Of a stretch of 57,670 bases of DNA, positions 1 to 7,979 are shown one piece after another (position 1 is the stretch's first letter; each line of letters begins with the position of its first letter). The stretch comes from Nostoc punctiforme NIES-2108 (lineage in GTDB: Bacteria; Cyanobacteriota; Cyanobacteriia; Cyanobacteriales; Nostocaceae), in the NCBI GenBank assembly GCA_003326195.1, contig LXQE01000152.1, positions 710 to 58,379 on the forward strand. Reading direction: 5' to 3'. The position numbers were made by a program, and so were the translations under genes. The notes beneath the pieces were generated by a model. It was not told the origin of the DNA. It was given only the letters and a program-made list of their open reading frames with translations, and did not search any database.

Positions 1-69
1 CGATCCGATCGCTCGTCCAATTCCACGCGAAGCCCCTGTAATCAGGGCAACTTTACCTTGAATCTCCAT
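1..69 (-). CDS. Short-chain dehydrogenase/reductase, N-terminal fragment
   Basis: The complement of bases 1-69 reads 23 in-frame codons from an ATG at 69 and then runs off the window. The peptide begins MEIQGKVALITGASRGIGRA, the NAD(P)-binding start of the classical SDR family: beta strand, then TGxxxGxG. SDRs reduce or oxidise carbonyl/hydroxyl groups using NAD(P)H. Only the cofactor-binding loop is visible; the catalytic Tyr-xxx-Lys lies outside, so substrate and subfamily (for example FabG-like) cannot be decided. The 1.4 kb upstream is non-coding, so this gene has its own promoter. Confidence 0.85.
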   Translation of the reverse strand, partial: MEIQGKVALITGASRGIGRAIGS

Positions 70-813
70 TAGTTTTATTCTCCAAAATTTAAGTCTTACC
101 AAACTTTTCGTTATTGCCGATACACACAAGCAAGAGCTACTTACTTGTCGGCACAAAGTAAGACAAATAATCAATTGCAATTGAAATCAAACTGAAACTA
201 AGCTTTTAGCAATGAGACATTTCTTGGTTAATCTGCAATCCCTCATAGTTGTCTATATGAGGCAGCAATTTCTCGTTTTGAACCCGTCAAAGCCTAAGAC
301 ACTTAGCTGAATGGGTATAGCTCATAGATTCTACTTCTCCTAGATCCGAGCACTTATCAGCATTGTTGTCACACAACACTTTAGCAATTAAATCAAGCTA
401 TTGCAATATTCTTTAATCAGAATTTCTTAATCTTTGTTAATAGCAGTATATATATGAAAAATATTTTATTAAATAAGTTTTGATTAATACCTAAGTACAA
501 ATATCTTACTTTCCTGACAATTAACTCCGATTTTGTGAAATGGTTATATCTAAGTCATAAGTTATAAATATAGAAGACATAATTTTAATTTATAGTTGTA
601 ATACTTGGAACTTCTCACCCATTCATAGATTGCTAGCAACATATATTTAGCAAAGGTTTTAGCATTAGCATAAACTGAGTTATAAACAATTCATTTTAAT
701 ATTCTGGTGAAAATTTTTCTTACTCTCAAAGAGTAATTCACTTATTTGTACCTAATCAGGAAGTTTTTTATTACTAATAAAGAGTTATTGAGTTGGAAAT
801 AAGCTAATTTATA
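70..813. other. AT-rich non-coding leader region
   Basis: No open frame with codon bias or a plausible start is seen on either strand. The stretch is AT-rich and presumably holds the promoter of the SDR gene reading leftwards. No conserved RNA or riboswitch was recognised. Confidence 0.5.
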
Positions 814-937
814 TATAGCAGTCCTAAATCATTTGTGAAAACTTCTCTTTCTTTTCTTGGCGCTCTTCTCTTCGAGACGCTTCGCGAAGGCGTCTTGGCG
901 GTTCGTTAATTTTCACAACTCAAATAGGATTGCTATA
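814..937. mobile_element. MITE-like element, 28-bp imperfect terminal inverted repeats
   Basis: Bases 814-841 (TATAGCAGTCCTA, ending TTGTGAAAA) are matched in reverse complement by 910-937 (TTTTCACAA, ending GGATTGCTATA) with a few mismatches. The 68-bp interior carries the GC-rich palindromic motif GAGACGCTTCGCGAA found elsewhere in the window. It has no coding capacity. The terminal TA on each side fits IS630/Tc1-mariner-like mobilisation, but that family assignment is inference. Confidence 0.65.
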
Positions 938-1028
938 GCGGTTCTCAATTGCGTGAAATATAGACTTAACCCCCAACCCCTTAAGAGCTAGCGTTAGGGA
1001 GTGAGCATCAAAGCCTCTCTCCTTTTAG

Positions 1029-1285
1029 GCTACGGTGTACACACATCTTTCTCGAAACTAAAATCGTTGTAGATCCCCCTAAATCCCCCTTTTTAAGGGG
1101 GACTTTAAGAGCTTTTGCCCCCCTTTTTAGGCGTGTCAAATTACCCCCCTTAATACCCCCTTGCTAAGGGGGGAAACAAGAAAATCTAGTTCCCTCCCCT
1201 TTGCAAGGGGAGGGCTAGGGTGGGGTAAAAATGACGTGAAAAAGCAGGTAAGTAAACTATTTCAGACTTGTATATACACCGTAGC
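1029..1285. mobile_element. MITE-like element rich in C-tract hairpins
   Basis: A perfect 11-bp inverted repeat, GCTACGGTGTA at 1029-1039 and TACACCGTAGC at 1275-1285, with further partial matches inward, bounds 257 bp of non-coding DNA. Inside are three C/G-tract hairpins: C5TT/AAG5, C6TTA/TAAG6 and CCCTCCCCTT/AAGGGGAGGG. If the flanking TA is a target duplication, the ends begin CGGTGTA. Similar small C-rich elements are common in filamentous cyanobacteria. Confidence 0.6.
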
Positions 1286-1489
1286 TATTAGTTTTTATTA
1301 GGAAATAAGGTGCGTTTACCCTAGCCTCAAGTCCTTAAATACCAATTAGATAGCTAGGAATTAGAACCTTTTTTCATCTTCTATTTTGTCTAAGTCCCGT
1401 CAATTGCCTATATTGCCGTAAAACTACTATTGCCAAATAGTAATTTTACGTATAAATTGATCTCGTATTTAGGTAAATAATTTTTACAA

Positions 1490-1494
1490 AAGGA
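1490..1494 (+). promoter_or_regulatory. Ribosome binding site deciding the start at 1504
   Basis: AAGGA lies 9 bases before the ATG at 1504. A TTG at 1501 is also in frame, but the ATG is better placed and is the likelier start. Confidence 0.5.
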
Positions 1495-1503
1495 ATATCA
1501 TTG

Positions 1504-2796
1504 ATGCATGAAACACAAAAAGTTATTAATGGTAGTGATACTTATGAAATGATTAGCATTAACTCTGCTTGCTGGAACTCAGGAAAAATCCTGTTAACTT
1601 TTCTGCTAATGTTAACAGATATTTCTATCCAATCGGCAGTTGCTGCGGATAGCGTTGCTTTTGAAAATCCAGAGACTCAATCGAGACTATCTAGACTTAA
1701 TACACAACCCAAGATTAGCTTAAGACAAAGGTTGCTGGTATCTCAAAAAAATAATAATATTGCTGACTTAGAGACTGTAAGTATTAGTGATAGTTTTAGT
1801 GCTAACGTTAAACCTAAAATCTTCAATAAAAAACAACAGGCTGCTTCTTTAAAAACTAACAACTTTTTTAAAAAACAACAAAATATATCTTTAACTGAAT
1901 CAGCCAACATTCAAACCCGAAAGGTGATTTTTGTCTCTCAAGTAAATTCTTCAAATCTGAGTCCAGCACAGCAGTTGATGATATCACCCAACCAAGGCGA
2001 TCGCCAGATTCTATCCCAAACTGCAACTCCCTCTGCTGGCTCTGAAACTCCACTAAATGATAGTGAATTACGCCAAAACCTAAAAATTAAGCCTTTGTTG
2101 GGAAGCACAGGTGTTAAACAAACCTATCCTCCTACCCTCAGCTTTGGAATTCCCAGTGCTTTCGGGGCTAACATGGGAGACTTTTTCTTTGCAGCATCGG
2201 GAGCAACTCGCAAGGAACGAAATGGCGATGCAGGTTTCGATGGCAGTACAAGTGTCGGTTTTGGTTTGGGAGACAGCCAGAAATTAATCGGTTTAGAAGT
2301 CTCCTTTAACAACGGTAGTATCAAAAACTTTGGTGCTAATGGGACTTTCGATCTCAAAGCCCACCGTGTTCTCTATGCTGGTAGTAAAAATCAAATTGCC
2401 GCCGCAGTTGGCTGGAATACTTTTGCTCAGTATGGTAATGAAGCAATAGCTGATTCTACCGTCTATGGTGCGGTTACAAATGTCTCTGTGTTGCAACCTA
2501 ATAATCCTCATAATAAAATGCCATTGGCATTCACAGTGGGAGTGGGAGGTGGTAACTTCCGCTCAGGAAATGACAGTGTTGGGGTATTTGGAGGATTTGG
2601 TTTGCAAGTTGATCCTCAAGTAGGTATCGGTGCATCTTGGAGTGGAGTAGGTTTAAACGCTGGAGTTTCTTTTGTTCCGGTTCCAACTATTCCTCTTACA
2701 ATTGTACTTCAAGGTTCAGACCTCACGGATAGGACACCTGGCGGTACTGCTTTCATTATCAGCGTCAGCTATGGTTTCAATTTCCTGCCTAAATAA
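1504..2796 (+). CDS. Predicted secreted/outer-membrane protein, unknown family
   Basis: This is a 430-aa protein of unrecognised family. A hydrophobic stretch near residues 27-47 followed by an Ala-rich AVAADS site suggests an export signal preceded by an unusually long polar extension. Residues ~50-200 are Gln/Asn/Ser-rich and low in complexity. The C-terminal ~230 residues are rich in Gly and alternating hydrophobic/polar strands (for example SVGFGLGDSQ, TVGVGGGNF, AFIISVSYGF), as in a small beta-barrel or adhesin-type surface domain. Two more genes for exported proteins follow at 26 and 8 bases, so the three probably form one operon. Confidence 0.55.
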   Translation: MHETQKVINGSDTYEMISINSACWNSGKILLTFLLMLTDISIQSAVAADSVAFENPETQSRLSRLNTQPKISLRQRLLVSQKNNNIADLETVSISDSFSANVKPKIFNKKQQAASLKTNNFFKKQQNISLTESANIQTRKVIFVSQVNSSNLSPAQQLMISPNQGDRQILSQTATPSAGSETPLNDSELRQNLKIKPLLGSTGVKQTYPPTLSFGIPSAFGANMGDFFFAASGATRKERNGDAGFDGSTSVGFGLGDSQKLIGLEVSFNNGSIKNFGANGTFDLKAHRVLYAGSKNQIAAAVGWNTFAQYGNEAIADSTVYGAVTNVSVLQPNNPHNKMPLAFTVGVGGGNFRSGNDSVGVFGGFGLQVDPQVGIGASWSGVGLNAGVSFVPVPTIPLTIVLQGSDLTDRTPGGTAFIISVSYGFNFLPK

Positions 2797-2821
2797 ATAC
2801 CTTATCTGCTAGAGAATCACC

Positions 2822-3385
2822 ATGAGAAAAATCAAGTCTTTCATTCTTGCTTTTAGTCTGAGTCCTTTGCTGTTGAGTGCTTGGCAGTTACCAAGCCAAG
2901 CCCAACTCAGCCAAGATAGTCCCAGTAAAGGAACAGCTGGTTCAGTTAGTGGTAATAACGGAGGTGCTTCTAGTACTAGCGTTTTTTCAACCCCTGTCAC
3001 TGTTCAAACCGATGGCGCCACAACATCAGGCAACATTACAGTCACAACTAGTGCTAATGGAACATTTGTAATTACCGTTTCCCCTGCGATTCAAACAGCT
3101 GTGAATACGGCTGGACAAAATGCTGTTGTGGCGTTACAAGCTGGCGGTTTGACACAACAAGAAGTTGCATCGTTAATTGCATCGCTGGCTCCTACTATTG
3201 TGAATAGCACTCAAGCGCAAGTTCCTGGTGGGATCTTGCTTCAAACAGGTACTGGTCTGGGACAAAGTTTTTCTACTCTAGCGGCTGCTATTACATCTTT
3301 AAGTACCTCAATTTCTGCACTGCCTGCCAATGGCTCTATTTCTTTGCAAATTGGTGGTAACACAATAGTTATATCTAATCCATAG
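2822..3385 (+). CDS. Secreted protein of unknown function
   Basis: This 187-aa protein starts with a clear Sec signal (MRKIKSFILAFSLSPLLLSA) and a likely cleavage after PSQAQ. The mature part is Ser/Thr/Gly/Asn-rich and then becomes a regular Ala/Val/Leu pattern without cysteines. No known domain is recognised. The leader is strikingly similar to that of the next gene (both SLSPLLL ... PSQAQ), so the two look like paralogues or share an export route. It lies between the 430-aa gene and the 164-aa gene in what appears to be a secreted-protein operon. Confidence 0.6.
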   Translation: MRKIKSFILAFSLSPLLLSAWQLPSQAQLSQDSPSKGTAGSVSGNNGGASSTSVFSTPVTVQTDGATTSGNITVTTSANGTFVITVSPAIQTAVNTAGQNAVVALQAGGLTQQEVASLIASLAPTIVNSTQAQVPGGILLQTGTGLGQSFSTLAAAITSLSTSISALPANGSISLQIGGNTIVISNP

Positions 3386-3393
3386 AGATCATT

Positions 3394-3888
3394 ATGAGCC
3401 AGTTGAAGTCTTTACTAATTTCCCTAAGTCTTAGTCCCCTACTTTTAGGATTGGGGAATTTTCCAAGTCAAGCACAAACCTTTAATAGTTTATCAGGAGA
3501 AACCATCACAAAGGTGGTTACATTCAAAAAAACAAATGGGGAAAATCTTAGTTTTAAAATCGCTGGGCCACCCGACAAAGTTAACAATGCAGCCATTGTT
3601 TTAGCGACTGTGTTGGGAGTAGGAGTTGATGATAGTGCTGCCAAGACTGTTATTCCCATCGTTTTAGCCGGGGCTGATCCTGTATTGACAACCGATTTAA
3701 TTCTCAATCTCAACGGCTTGGTTAGAGATCAGACTGGGGTCAATATAACTAAGCTGAATCAGGCGATTAATGCCTACAATAGCATTATTGACAAAGCTGA
3801 TGCAAATTCCTTAAAAGCTCTAAATAACACTCCCGAATTTACTGCTATTAGAGGGTTATTGGGAAATATCAGAAAGCCTTTAGGTTAA
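3394..3888 (+). CDS. Secreted protein of unknown function, leader paralogous to preceding gene
   Basis: This 164-aa protein has a signal peptide (MSQLKSLLISLSLSPLLLGL, cut near PSQAQ). The mature chain is ~135 residues, mostly short hydrophobic and polar segments (AAIVLATVLGVGVDD, NGLVRDQTGVN) with no cysteines or recognised domain. It is last of the three-gene secreted set and starts 8 bases after the preceding stop. The near-identical leader supports duplication or co-secretion. No function is proposed. Confidence 0.6.
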   Translation: MSQLKSLLISLSLSPLLLGLGNFPSQAQTFNSLSGETITKVVTFKKTNGENLSFKIAGPPDKVNNAAIVLATVLGVGVDDSAAKTVIPIVLAGADPVLTTDLILNLNGLVRDQTGVNITKLNQAINAYNSIIDKADANSLKALNNTPEFTAIRGLLGNIRKPLG

Positions 3889-4029
3889 ATGTTTTGGCGT
3901 TGCACAATCAAAGGATGACTTTTGTTGGATGGTATATTGTCCGCTCAAAAAAGCAGGTACGGGCAAGATATCCATGCTACAAGAATATTAAAATCATCCC
4001 GCGATCGCTATGAGTTAAGTAAGCTTTGA

Positions 4030-4287
4030 ATGAAACGCAAACAGAGATTGATGTGGTTGGTTTTAGCGTAGGCGTAGCCCGCCGTTCGCGTAGCGTTCCG
4101 CAGGAAAGGCATCGCACTTATGTTAACTAGTATAATTCCGGTGAGAATGGCGATCGCTTTTCATCAAACCCCAGTACCACAGGCTATGTTTGTGTTGAGG
4201 GATGCACTTAAACGGATGACGTTTGCAAGGCAAGGCGGTGAAGGAGGCGATTTTGGTGGCGAGAAGGGAGTAGGAAGAATAAAATAA
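4030..4287 (+). pseudogene. YdcF/DUF218-like gene relic, copy 1, disrupted by a repeat
   Basis: An ATG at 4030 opens MKRKQRLMWLVLA and is stopped at once by TAG at 4069, the first base of an inserted 42-bp palindromic repeat. Directly after the insertion the same frame resumes (IALMLTSIIPVRMAIAFHQT, then PQAMFVLRDALKRMTFA) and ends at 4287. The membrane-anchor segment followed by PQAxFVL resembles the N-terminus of cyanobacterial YdcF/DUF218 proteins, normally ~200 aa or longer. Everything beyond the first ~85 codons is missing. A second relic of the same 5' end lies at 5051. Confidence 0.6.
4069..4110. repeat. 42-bp palindromic repeat inserted in the ydcF relic
   Basis: Comparison with the second copy (TTTTAGCG directly joined to ATCGC) shows an extra 42 bases here. 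They contain CCGTTCGCGTAGCG and TTCCGCAGGAAAGG. This is the Nostoc-type GC-rich repeat seen, in either orientation, also near 860-900, 29140-29172 and 56840-56900. Confidence 0.7.
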
Positions 4288-4364
4288 ATTATTTTTGGTG
4301 TTTCTTAAGTGTCTACAAAGGATAAAATATTAAAAGACTGGAGATTTTTCGTTTCATCAAAGCG

Positions 4365-4919
4365 ATGACAACAGCAACCTCTTTGACTCTCGAAGAATTT
4401 CTCAAACTGCCGGAAACTAAGCCAGCCAGTGAATTTATAAATGGTTGTGTTTCCCAAAAAGTTATGCCTCAAGGTAAACATTCGCGCTTGCAACTGAAGT
4501 TTTGTGATGTAGTTAATAATGTTGCAGAAACAGCGAAAATTGCCCTAGCTTTCCCAGAATTGCGTTGTACTTTTGCTGAACGCTCGATTGTTCCAGACGC
4601 TAGCGTGTTTCTTTGGCAGCGAATTCCTTTTGATGCAGATGGTGAAGTACCCAATGCTTTTAAAATTTATCCTGATTGGACAGTAGAAATTCTTTCACCC
4701 GACCAGAAAGCTACTAAAGTTATTAGTAATATTTTGCACTGTCTCAAACATGGTACTAAGTTGGGATGGTTAATTGACCCTGAAGACCGAATAATTTTAG
4801 TATTTATTCCTGGACGAGAACCTATGGAGTTGACTGGTAACGATACTCTTCCGATTCCTGAATTTTTAACGCTTGATTTGACCGTCGAGCAGGTTTTTGG
4901 CTGGTTGAAAGTAGGCTGA
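4365..4919 (+). CDS. Uma2 family (DUF820) PD-(D/E)XK nuclease-like protein
   Basis: This 184-aa protein has the usual Uma2 length and layout: an N-terminal LTLEEFLKLPETKPASEFING segment in two short runs (LTLEEFLKLP and EFINGCVSQK), the central VPDASVF motif carrying the PD of the nuclease core, and VEILSPDQ with the acidic and downstream residues. Uma2 proteins are extremely numerous in cyanobacteria. A restriction-endonuclease fold is predicted, but no cellular role is settled. The gene stands alone between two ydcF relics, typical of accessory DNA. Confidence 0.85.
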   Translation: MTTATSLTLEEFLKLPETKPASEFINGCVSQKVMPQGKHSRLQLKFCDVVNNVAETAKIALAFPELRCTFAERSIVPDASVFLWQRIPFDADGEVPNAFKIYPDWTVEILSPDQKATKVISNILHCLKHGTKLGWLIDPEDRIILVFIPGREPMELTGNDTLPIPEFLTLDLTVEQVFGWLKVG

Positions 4920-5020
4920 TTTTTATTTTCGCTTGGATTTTTAAAATCACGATTATAGCAAAAGCCTTGGTGATTAGGACATCAACAGATGATAAAACTT
5001 AGACACAAAAAGACTTTTCA

Positions 5021-5036
5021 CCCAGTCCCCAGTCCC
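5021..5036 (+). repeat. Short CCCCAGT-type tandem heptamer
   Basis: CCCAGTCCCCAGTCCC contains about two copies of the CCCCAGT heptamer, the short tandemly repeated repetitive (STRR) type known in heterocystous cyanobacteria. Confidence 0.45.
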
Positions 5037-5050
5037 TTGCTATATATGAA

Positions 5051-5215
5051 ATGAAACGCAAGTTGAAATTGGTAAAGTGGGTTTTAGCGATCGCCTTTCT
5101 ATTAATTAGTATAATTCCGGTGAGGATTGCGATCGCTTTTTATCAAGTCTCAGTACTACAGATCATGATTAAATACCAAATAGGATCTTTTCGTATTCAG
5201 CCAAGGCCCGTTTGA
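5051..5215 (+). pseudogene. YdcF/DUF218-like gene relic, copy 2 (5' end only)
   Basis: ATG at 5051 opens MKRKLKLVKWVLAIAF, continuing LLISIIPVRIAIAFYQV, a single membrane anchor nearly identical to copy 1 at 4030 without the inserted repeat. Homology ends near 5161 (CAGTACTACAG). The frame then runs into the antisense of the neighbouring glycosyltransferase and stops at 5213-5215. It is a duplicated 5' fragment rather than a gene. Both relics keep the identical stretch TTAGTATAATTCCGGTGAG in parts, so the duplication is fairly recent. Confidence 0.55.
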
Positions 5216-6359
5216 AAGTATATTTGCTTTTGTAGACTTGACGTGCTTTATCTCCCATCAACTTAACTCTTGTGCTATCACTAGCTAATTCATTGATTAA
5301 ATCGGCAAGGTGTTGAGGGTTATTAGGAAGGGTATTAATACCACAACCAGAATTTGTTAATAATTGGTCAATGTATGAGTTGGCTGAGGAGATAGCAATA
5401 ATTCCCCTTCCTGCTGCTAACATACCGTAGAGTTTAGAAGGAGCCACTATTGATTCTGCGCCCGGTATTAGGCTGACCAGTGAAAGGTCACAAGCGGTAA
5501 GAGAGAGGTGTAGTATTTCTCTGAGTTGATAAGGTAATAAGAGTATGTTTTTTAGGTTATTGGATTGAATTGCTTGCTTTAATACTTGTGTTTTAGTTCC
5601 ATCACCAATAAAGACAAACTGAATAGGAGCATTTTTAAGTATATTGGCCGCTTCAGCAATGATTTCTATATCATGCAGTCTACCAAGATTACCTGAATAT
5701 AAAACTGTGAAAATTTTATCAAGATTATACTGTTGAGCAAAATGATTTGCTTGTTTATCACAACCAATAATATCTTCTACTGCCCAATTCTCAATTACTT
5801 TGATTTTTGGTTTTAACTCAGGATATTTATTCTCCAAAAAACACTGCATAGAAGTGCTGAGGACTATAATATTGTCAGCATATTTGTAAGTTAAATAAAT
5901 TATTTTACTAAAAAAAATAAATAAAAAGCTTTTTTGCAGAATAATGCCAGACATTACAGCCGATTCTGGAAATATATCTTGGAGTAAAAAATGATATTTA
6001 CCACCACGAGTAATTTTAAAAACAGTGCCTATAAGAGCGGAATATGGTGGATTAGAAGCAATTAATAGAGGAGTTGTATGAGGTAGGGAAAATATTACAT
6101 ATCTCAAAGCACCTAAAAGAAAAAATACTGAGCTAATCACTTTACTCAAAATGCTACTGCTGGCTGTGATGGGAGAGAAAGCACGGTAGATTGTGATTTG
6201 ATTTGATAATTCCGGTGTAGTATTGTTTGCCAGACTCCCTGTGAATATATTTACCTGATAGCCTTTTTGAGAAAGTCCTTTGGCTAAATCAGTCATGAGT
6301 TGGGCAGTAGCAGCATAGTTAGGGTAAAAGTATTGAGTGATTATTGTAATTTTTTCCAT
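5169..6359 (-). CDS. Glycosyltransferase family 4 (WcaI-like)
   Basis: This 396-aa GT-B protein begins with the Rossmann start ITIITQYFYPNYAATAQLMTD, here read as ITIITQYFYP then NYAATAQLMTDL, typical of WcaI-like transferases. The donor-binding half has TVLYSGNLGRLHDIEII and the loop APSKLYGMLAAGRGII in place of the usual E-x7-E, again as in WcaI relatives. A hydrophobic segment near residues 80-110 may hold it at the membrane. It probably transfers a nucleotide-activated sugar onto the lipid-linked repeat unit. It is the last gene of the minus-strand EPS locus, 18 bases after the preceding gene. Confidence 0.85.
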   Translation of the reverse strand: MEKITIITQYFYPNYAATAQLMTDLAKGLSQKGYQVNIFTGSLANNTTPELSNQITIYRAFSPITASSSILSKVISSVFFLLGALRYVIFSLPHTTPLLIASNPPYSALIGTVFKITRGGKYHFLLQDIFPESAVMSGIILQKSFLFIFFSKIIYLTYKYADNIIVLSTSMQCFLENKYPELKPKIKVIENWAVEDIIGCDKQANHFAQQYNLDKIFTVLYSGNLGRLHDIEIIAEAANILKNAPIQFVFIGDGTKTQVLKQAIQSNNLKNILLLPYQLREILHLSLTACDLSLVSLIPGAESIVAPSKLYGMLAAGRGIIAISSANSYIDQLLTNSGCGINTLPNNPQHLADLINELASDSTRVKLMGDKARQVYKSKYTFKRALAEYEKILFGI

Positions 6360-6377
6360 GTATTTATTGTGGAATTA

Positions 6378-7211
6378 TCACAGAGGTAATCCAGATTTTT
6401 TACGTCTCAGTTCTATGATTTTGATTACTATCATAAATTCATACATGGTATAGAGTAGACAGAAAATAAGACCCGTTATTCCTTCTAAAAAACCTAATCT
6501 GAGAAAATACATTTGGATAAATCTGACAAGGGGACGCAAAAACCAAAGTTTAGCTGCCAATAATCTAAGTTTTAGTTTACGTTCAGTTCCTAGAGCAGAT
6601 GCTTTGCCTGTTTCCAGAAATTCTACTACATTTTGGGCATCCCAAGAAGAATAGCGATCGTGCCGTTCTAACCAATCTCCAAATCCTTTAGAATTGGCAT
6701 AATGATCGTAAGGAATATTAATTCTGCCAACTTTAGCATCTGAAGCAAAGTGTTCCCAAACACCACCTGTAAAAGTGACTTCTCCTAGCTTTAGTAAACG
6801 GGAATGCCAATTAGGATATCCTTGTGTAAGCTTGAGCCATTTATCCCAAAATAGATAACGTGCAGGCAGTTCATAAGCATTGTATTGTTGATTGCTGATA
6901 GAACATATACGCTGAATTTCTGTTGCTAAATTGGATGGAACAACTTCATCGGCATCTATAAATAATACCCATTCACTCTTTAAATTACAATTTTTTAAAG
7001 CCCAGTTACGTTGTTCAGAAATTTTGAACGGTGGAAGTGGAATATGGATAAAAACTTTTGCCCCCAGTGATTCTGCCAACTGTATTGTTCCATCAGTACT
7101 GCCTGAATCTACAACAATAATTTCTTCACACCATTGTAAAGAGTCTATACACCGATTAAGATTGCAAATTTCATTTCTAGTAAGAATAACTGCATTAATA
7201 TCTGAATTCAT
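6378..7211 (-). CDS. Glycosyltransferase family 2 (WaaE/KdtX-like)
   Basis: This 277-aa GT-A protein has an N-terminal NAVILTRNE and IIVVDSGSTDGT nucleotide-binding segment and the metal-binding DxD as LFIDADEVV near residue 85. Middle motifs such as HSRLLKLGEVTFTGGVWEH fit the WaaE-like subgroup of inverting GT2 enzymes. The C-terminal ~50 residues are hydrophobic (residues ~238-265), suggesting a membrane anchor. It likely adds one sugar of the EPS repeat. It sits between GT4 and FkbM genes with gaps of 18 and 6 bases, so it is co-transcribed. Confidence 0.88.
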   Translation of the reverse strand: MNSDINAVILTRNEICNLNRCIDSLQWCEEIIVVDSGSTDGTIQLAESLGAKVFIHIPLPPFKISEQRNWALKNCNLKSEWVLFIDADEVVPSNLATEIQRICSISNQQYNAYELPARYLFWDKWLKLTQGYPNWHSRLLKLGEVTFTGGVWEHFASDAKVGRINIPYDHYANSKGFGDWLERHDRYSSWDAQNVVEFLETGKASALGTERKLKLRLLAAKLWFLRPLVRFIQMYFLRLGFLEGITGLIFCLLYTMYEFMIVIKIIELRRKKSGLPL

Positions 7212-7217
7212 AGGTAG

Positions 7218-7979
7218 CTATTCTCTTATACAATAAAAGTAGCCAAGGTTTTTGTGATCTGCTCGCTTCACTATAAAGCCCTGTGATTGTAAAATTTTCT
7301 CTAATTCATTTACATTACCTTTGTTTGGATGATATTCTAACGCCATACTTTTAACAGCTTTAGTCCAAGATAAATCTCCTTGAAACAGAGAAAATTCACC
7401 ACCTTCAACATCACATTTTAAAAAGTCACAAGTCCCCACACGTTCCATGTATTCATAAATATTAAATTCTTGTATTTGAGGATTTAATTTTAGTAAGGAT
7501 TGTGTCCATTCATCATAGAATCCACCAACGACAGCACATTGAACTTCTACACGATTTTCAGAGAAATTTTGTTTAACATTATGTTTAATGATGTTGACAA
7601 ATTCTGATTGTGCTTCTACTGCATAAACTTGTGCTTGAGGTGCTTCGGCAAGTGCAAATATTGTAAATGCTCCGCCATTTGCTCCTAAATCCAGTATGTA
7701 TTTTGCATCTTTCAATTTACCTGGTTGGGTGTAACAAAAGTGACCGTATATTTCACGTACAACTCCAAAATCAAGATTATTGAAATAAAGCTTTTTGCCG
7801 TTAAAGTTTATACTAAATGATTCATTTAAGCTTTTATCCAATAGTCCTAAACTTTTAGTTTTTATTAAAGTATTGAAATATTTTGTTATTCCTGATATCC
7901 AACGTATATATAAAGGTAAAGGTAGGAGTTTTTGAACTAACAATAATTCCTTGTAGAAACGATATAAATTACTAAGCAT
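7218..7979 (-). CDS. FkbM family SAM-dependent methyltransferase
   Basis: This protein has 253 aa from the ATG at 7979. A longer reading starts at 8036 but would overlap the upstream gene by 65 bases, so the internal start, overlapping it by only 8, is preferred. SAM motif I reads YILDLGANGGAFTIF, followed by VYAVEAQSEF; the FkbM hallmark DFLKCDVEGGEF is near residue 190. FkbM enzymes O-methylate hydroxyls of sugars or polyketides. In this locus a sugar hydroxyl of the polysaccharide is the likely target. Confidence 0.85.
   Translation of the reverse strand: MLSNLYRFYKELLLVQKLLPLPLYIRWISGITKYFNTLIKTKSLGLLDKSLNESFSINFNGKKLYFNNLDFGVVREIYGHFCYTQPGKLKDAKYILDLGANGGAFTIFALAEAPQAQVYAVEAQSEFVNIIKHNVKQNFSENRVEVQCAVVGGFYDEWTQSLLKLNPQIQEFNIYEYMERVGTCDFLKCDVEGGEFSLFQGDLSWTKAVKSMALEYHPNKGNVNELEKILQSQGFIVKRADHKNLGYFYCIRE

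Noticed and set aside
1060..1240. C/G-tract repeats read as a possible CRISPR array
   Set aside because: Units are hairpins of different sequence without regular spacers and lie inside an inverted-repeat element.
3889..4029. Possible regulatory RNA between the secreted-protein genes and the ydcF relic
   Set aside because: No conserved structure recognised; only scattered HIP1-type words.
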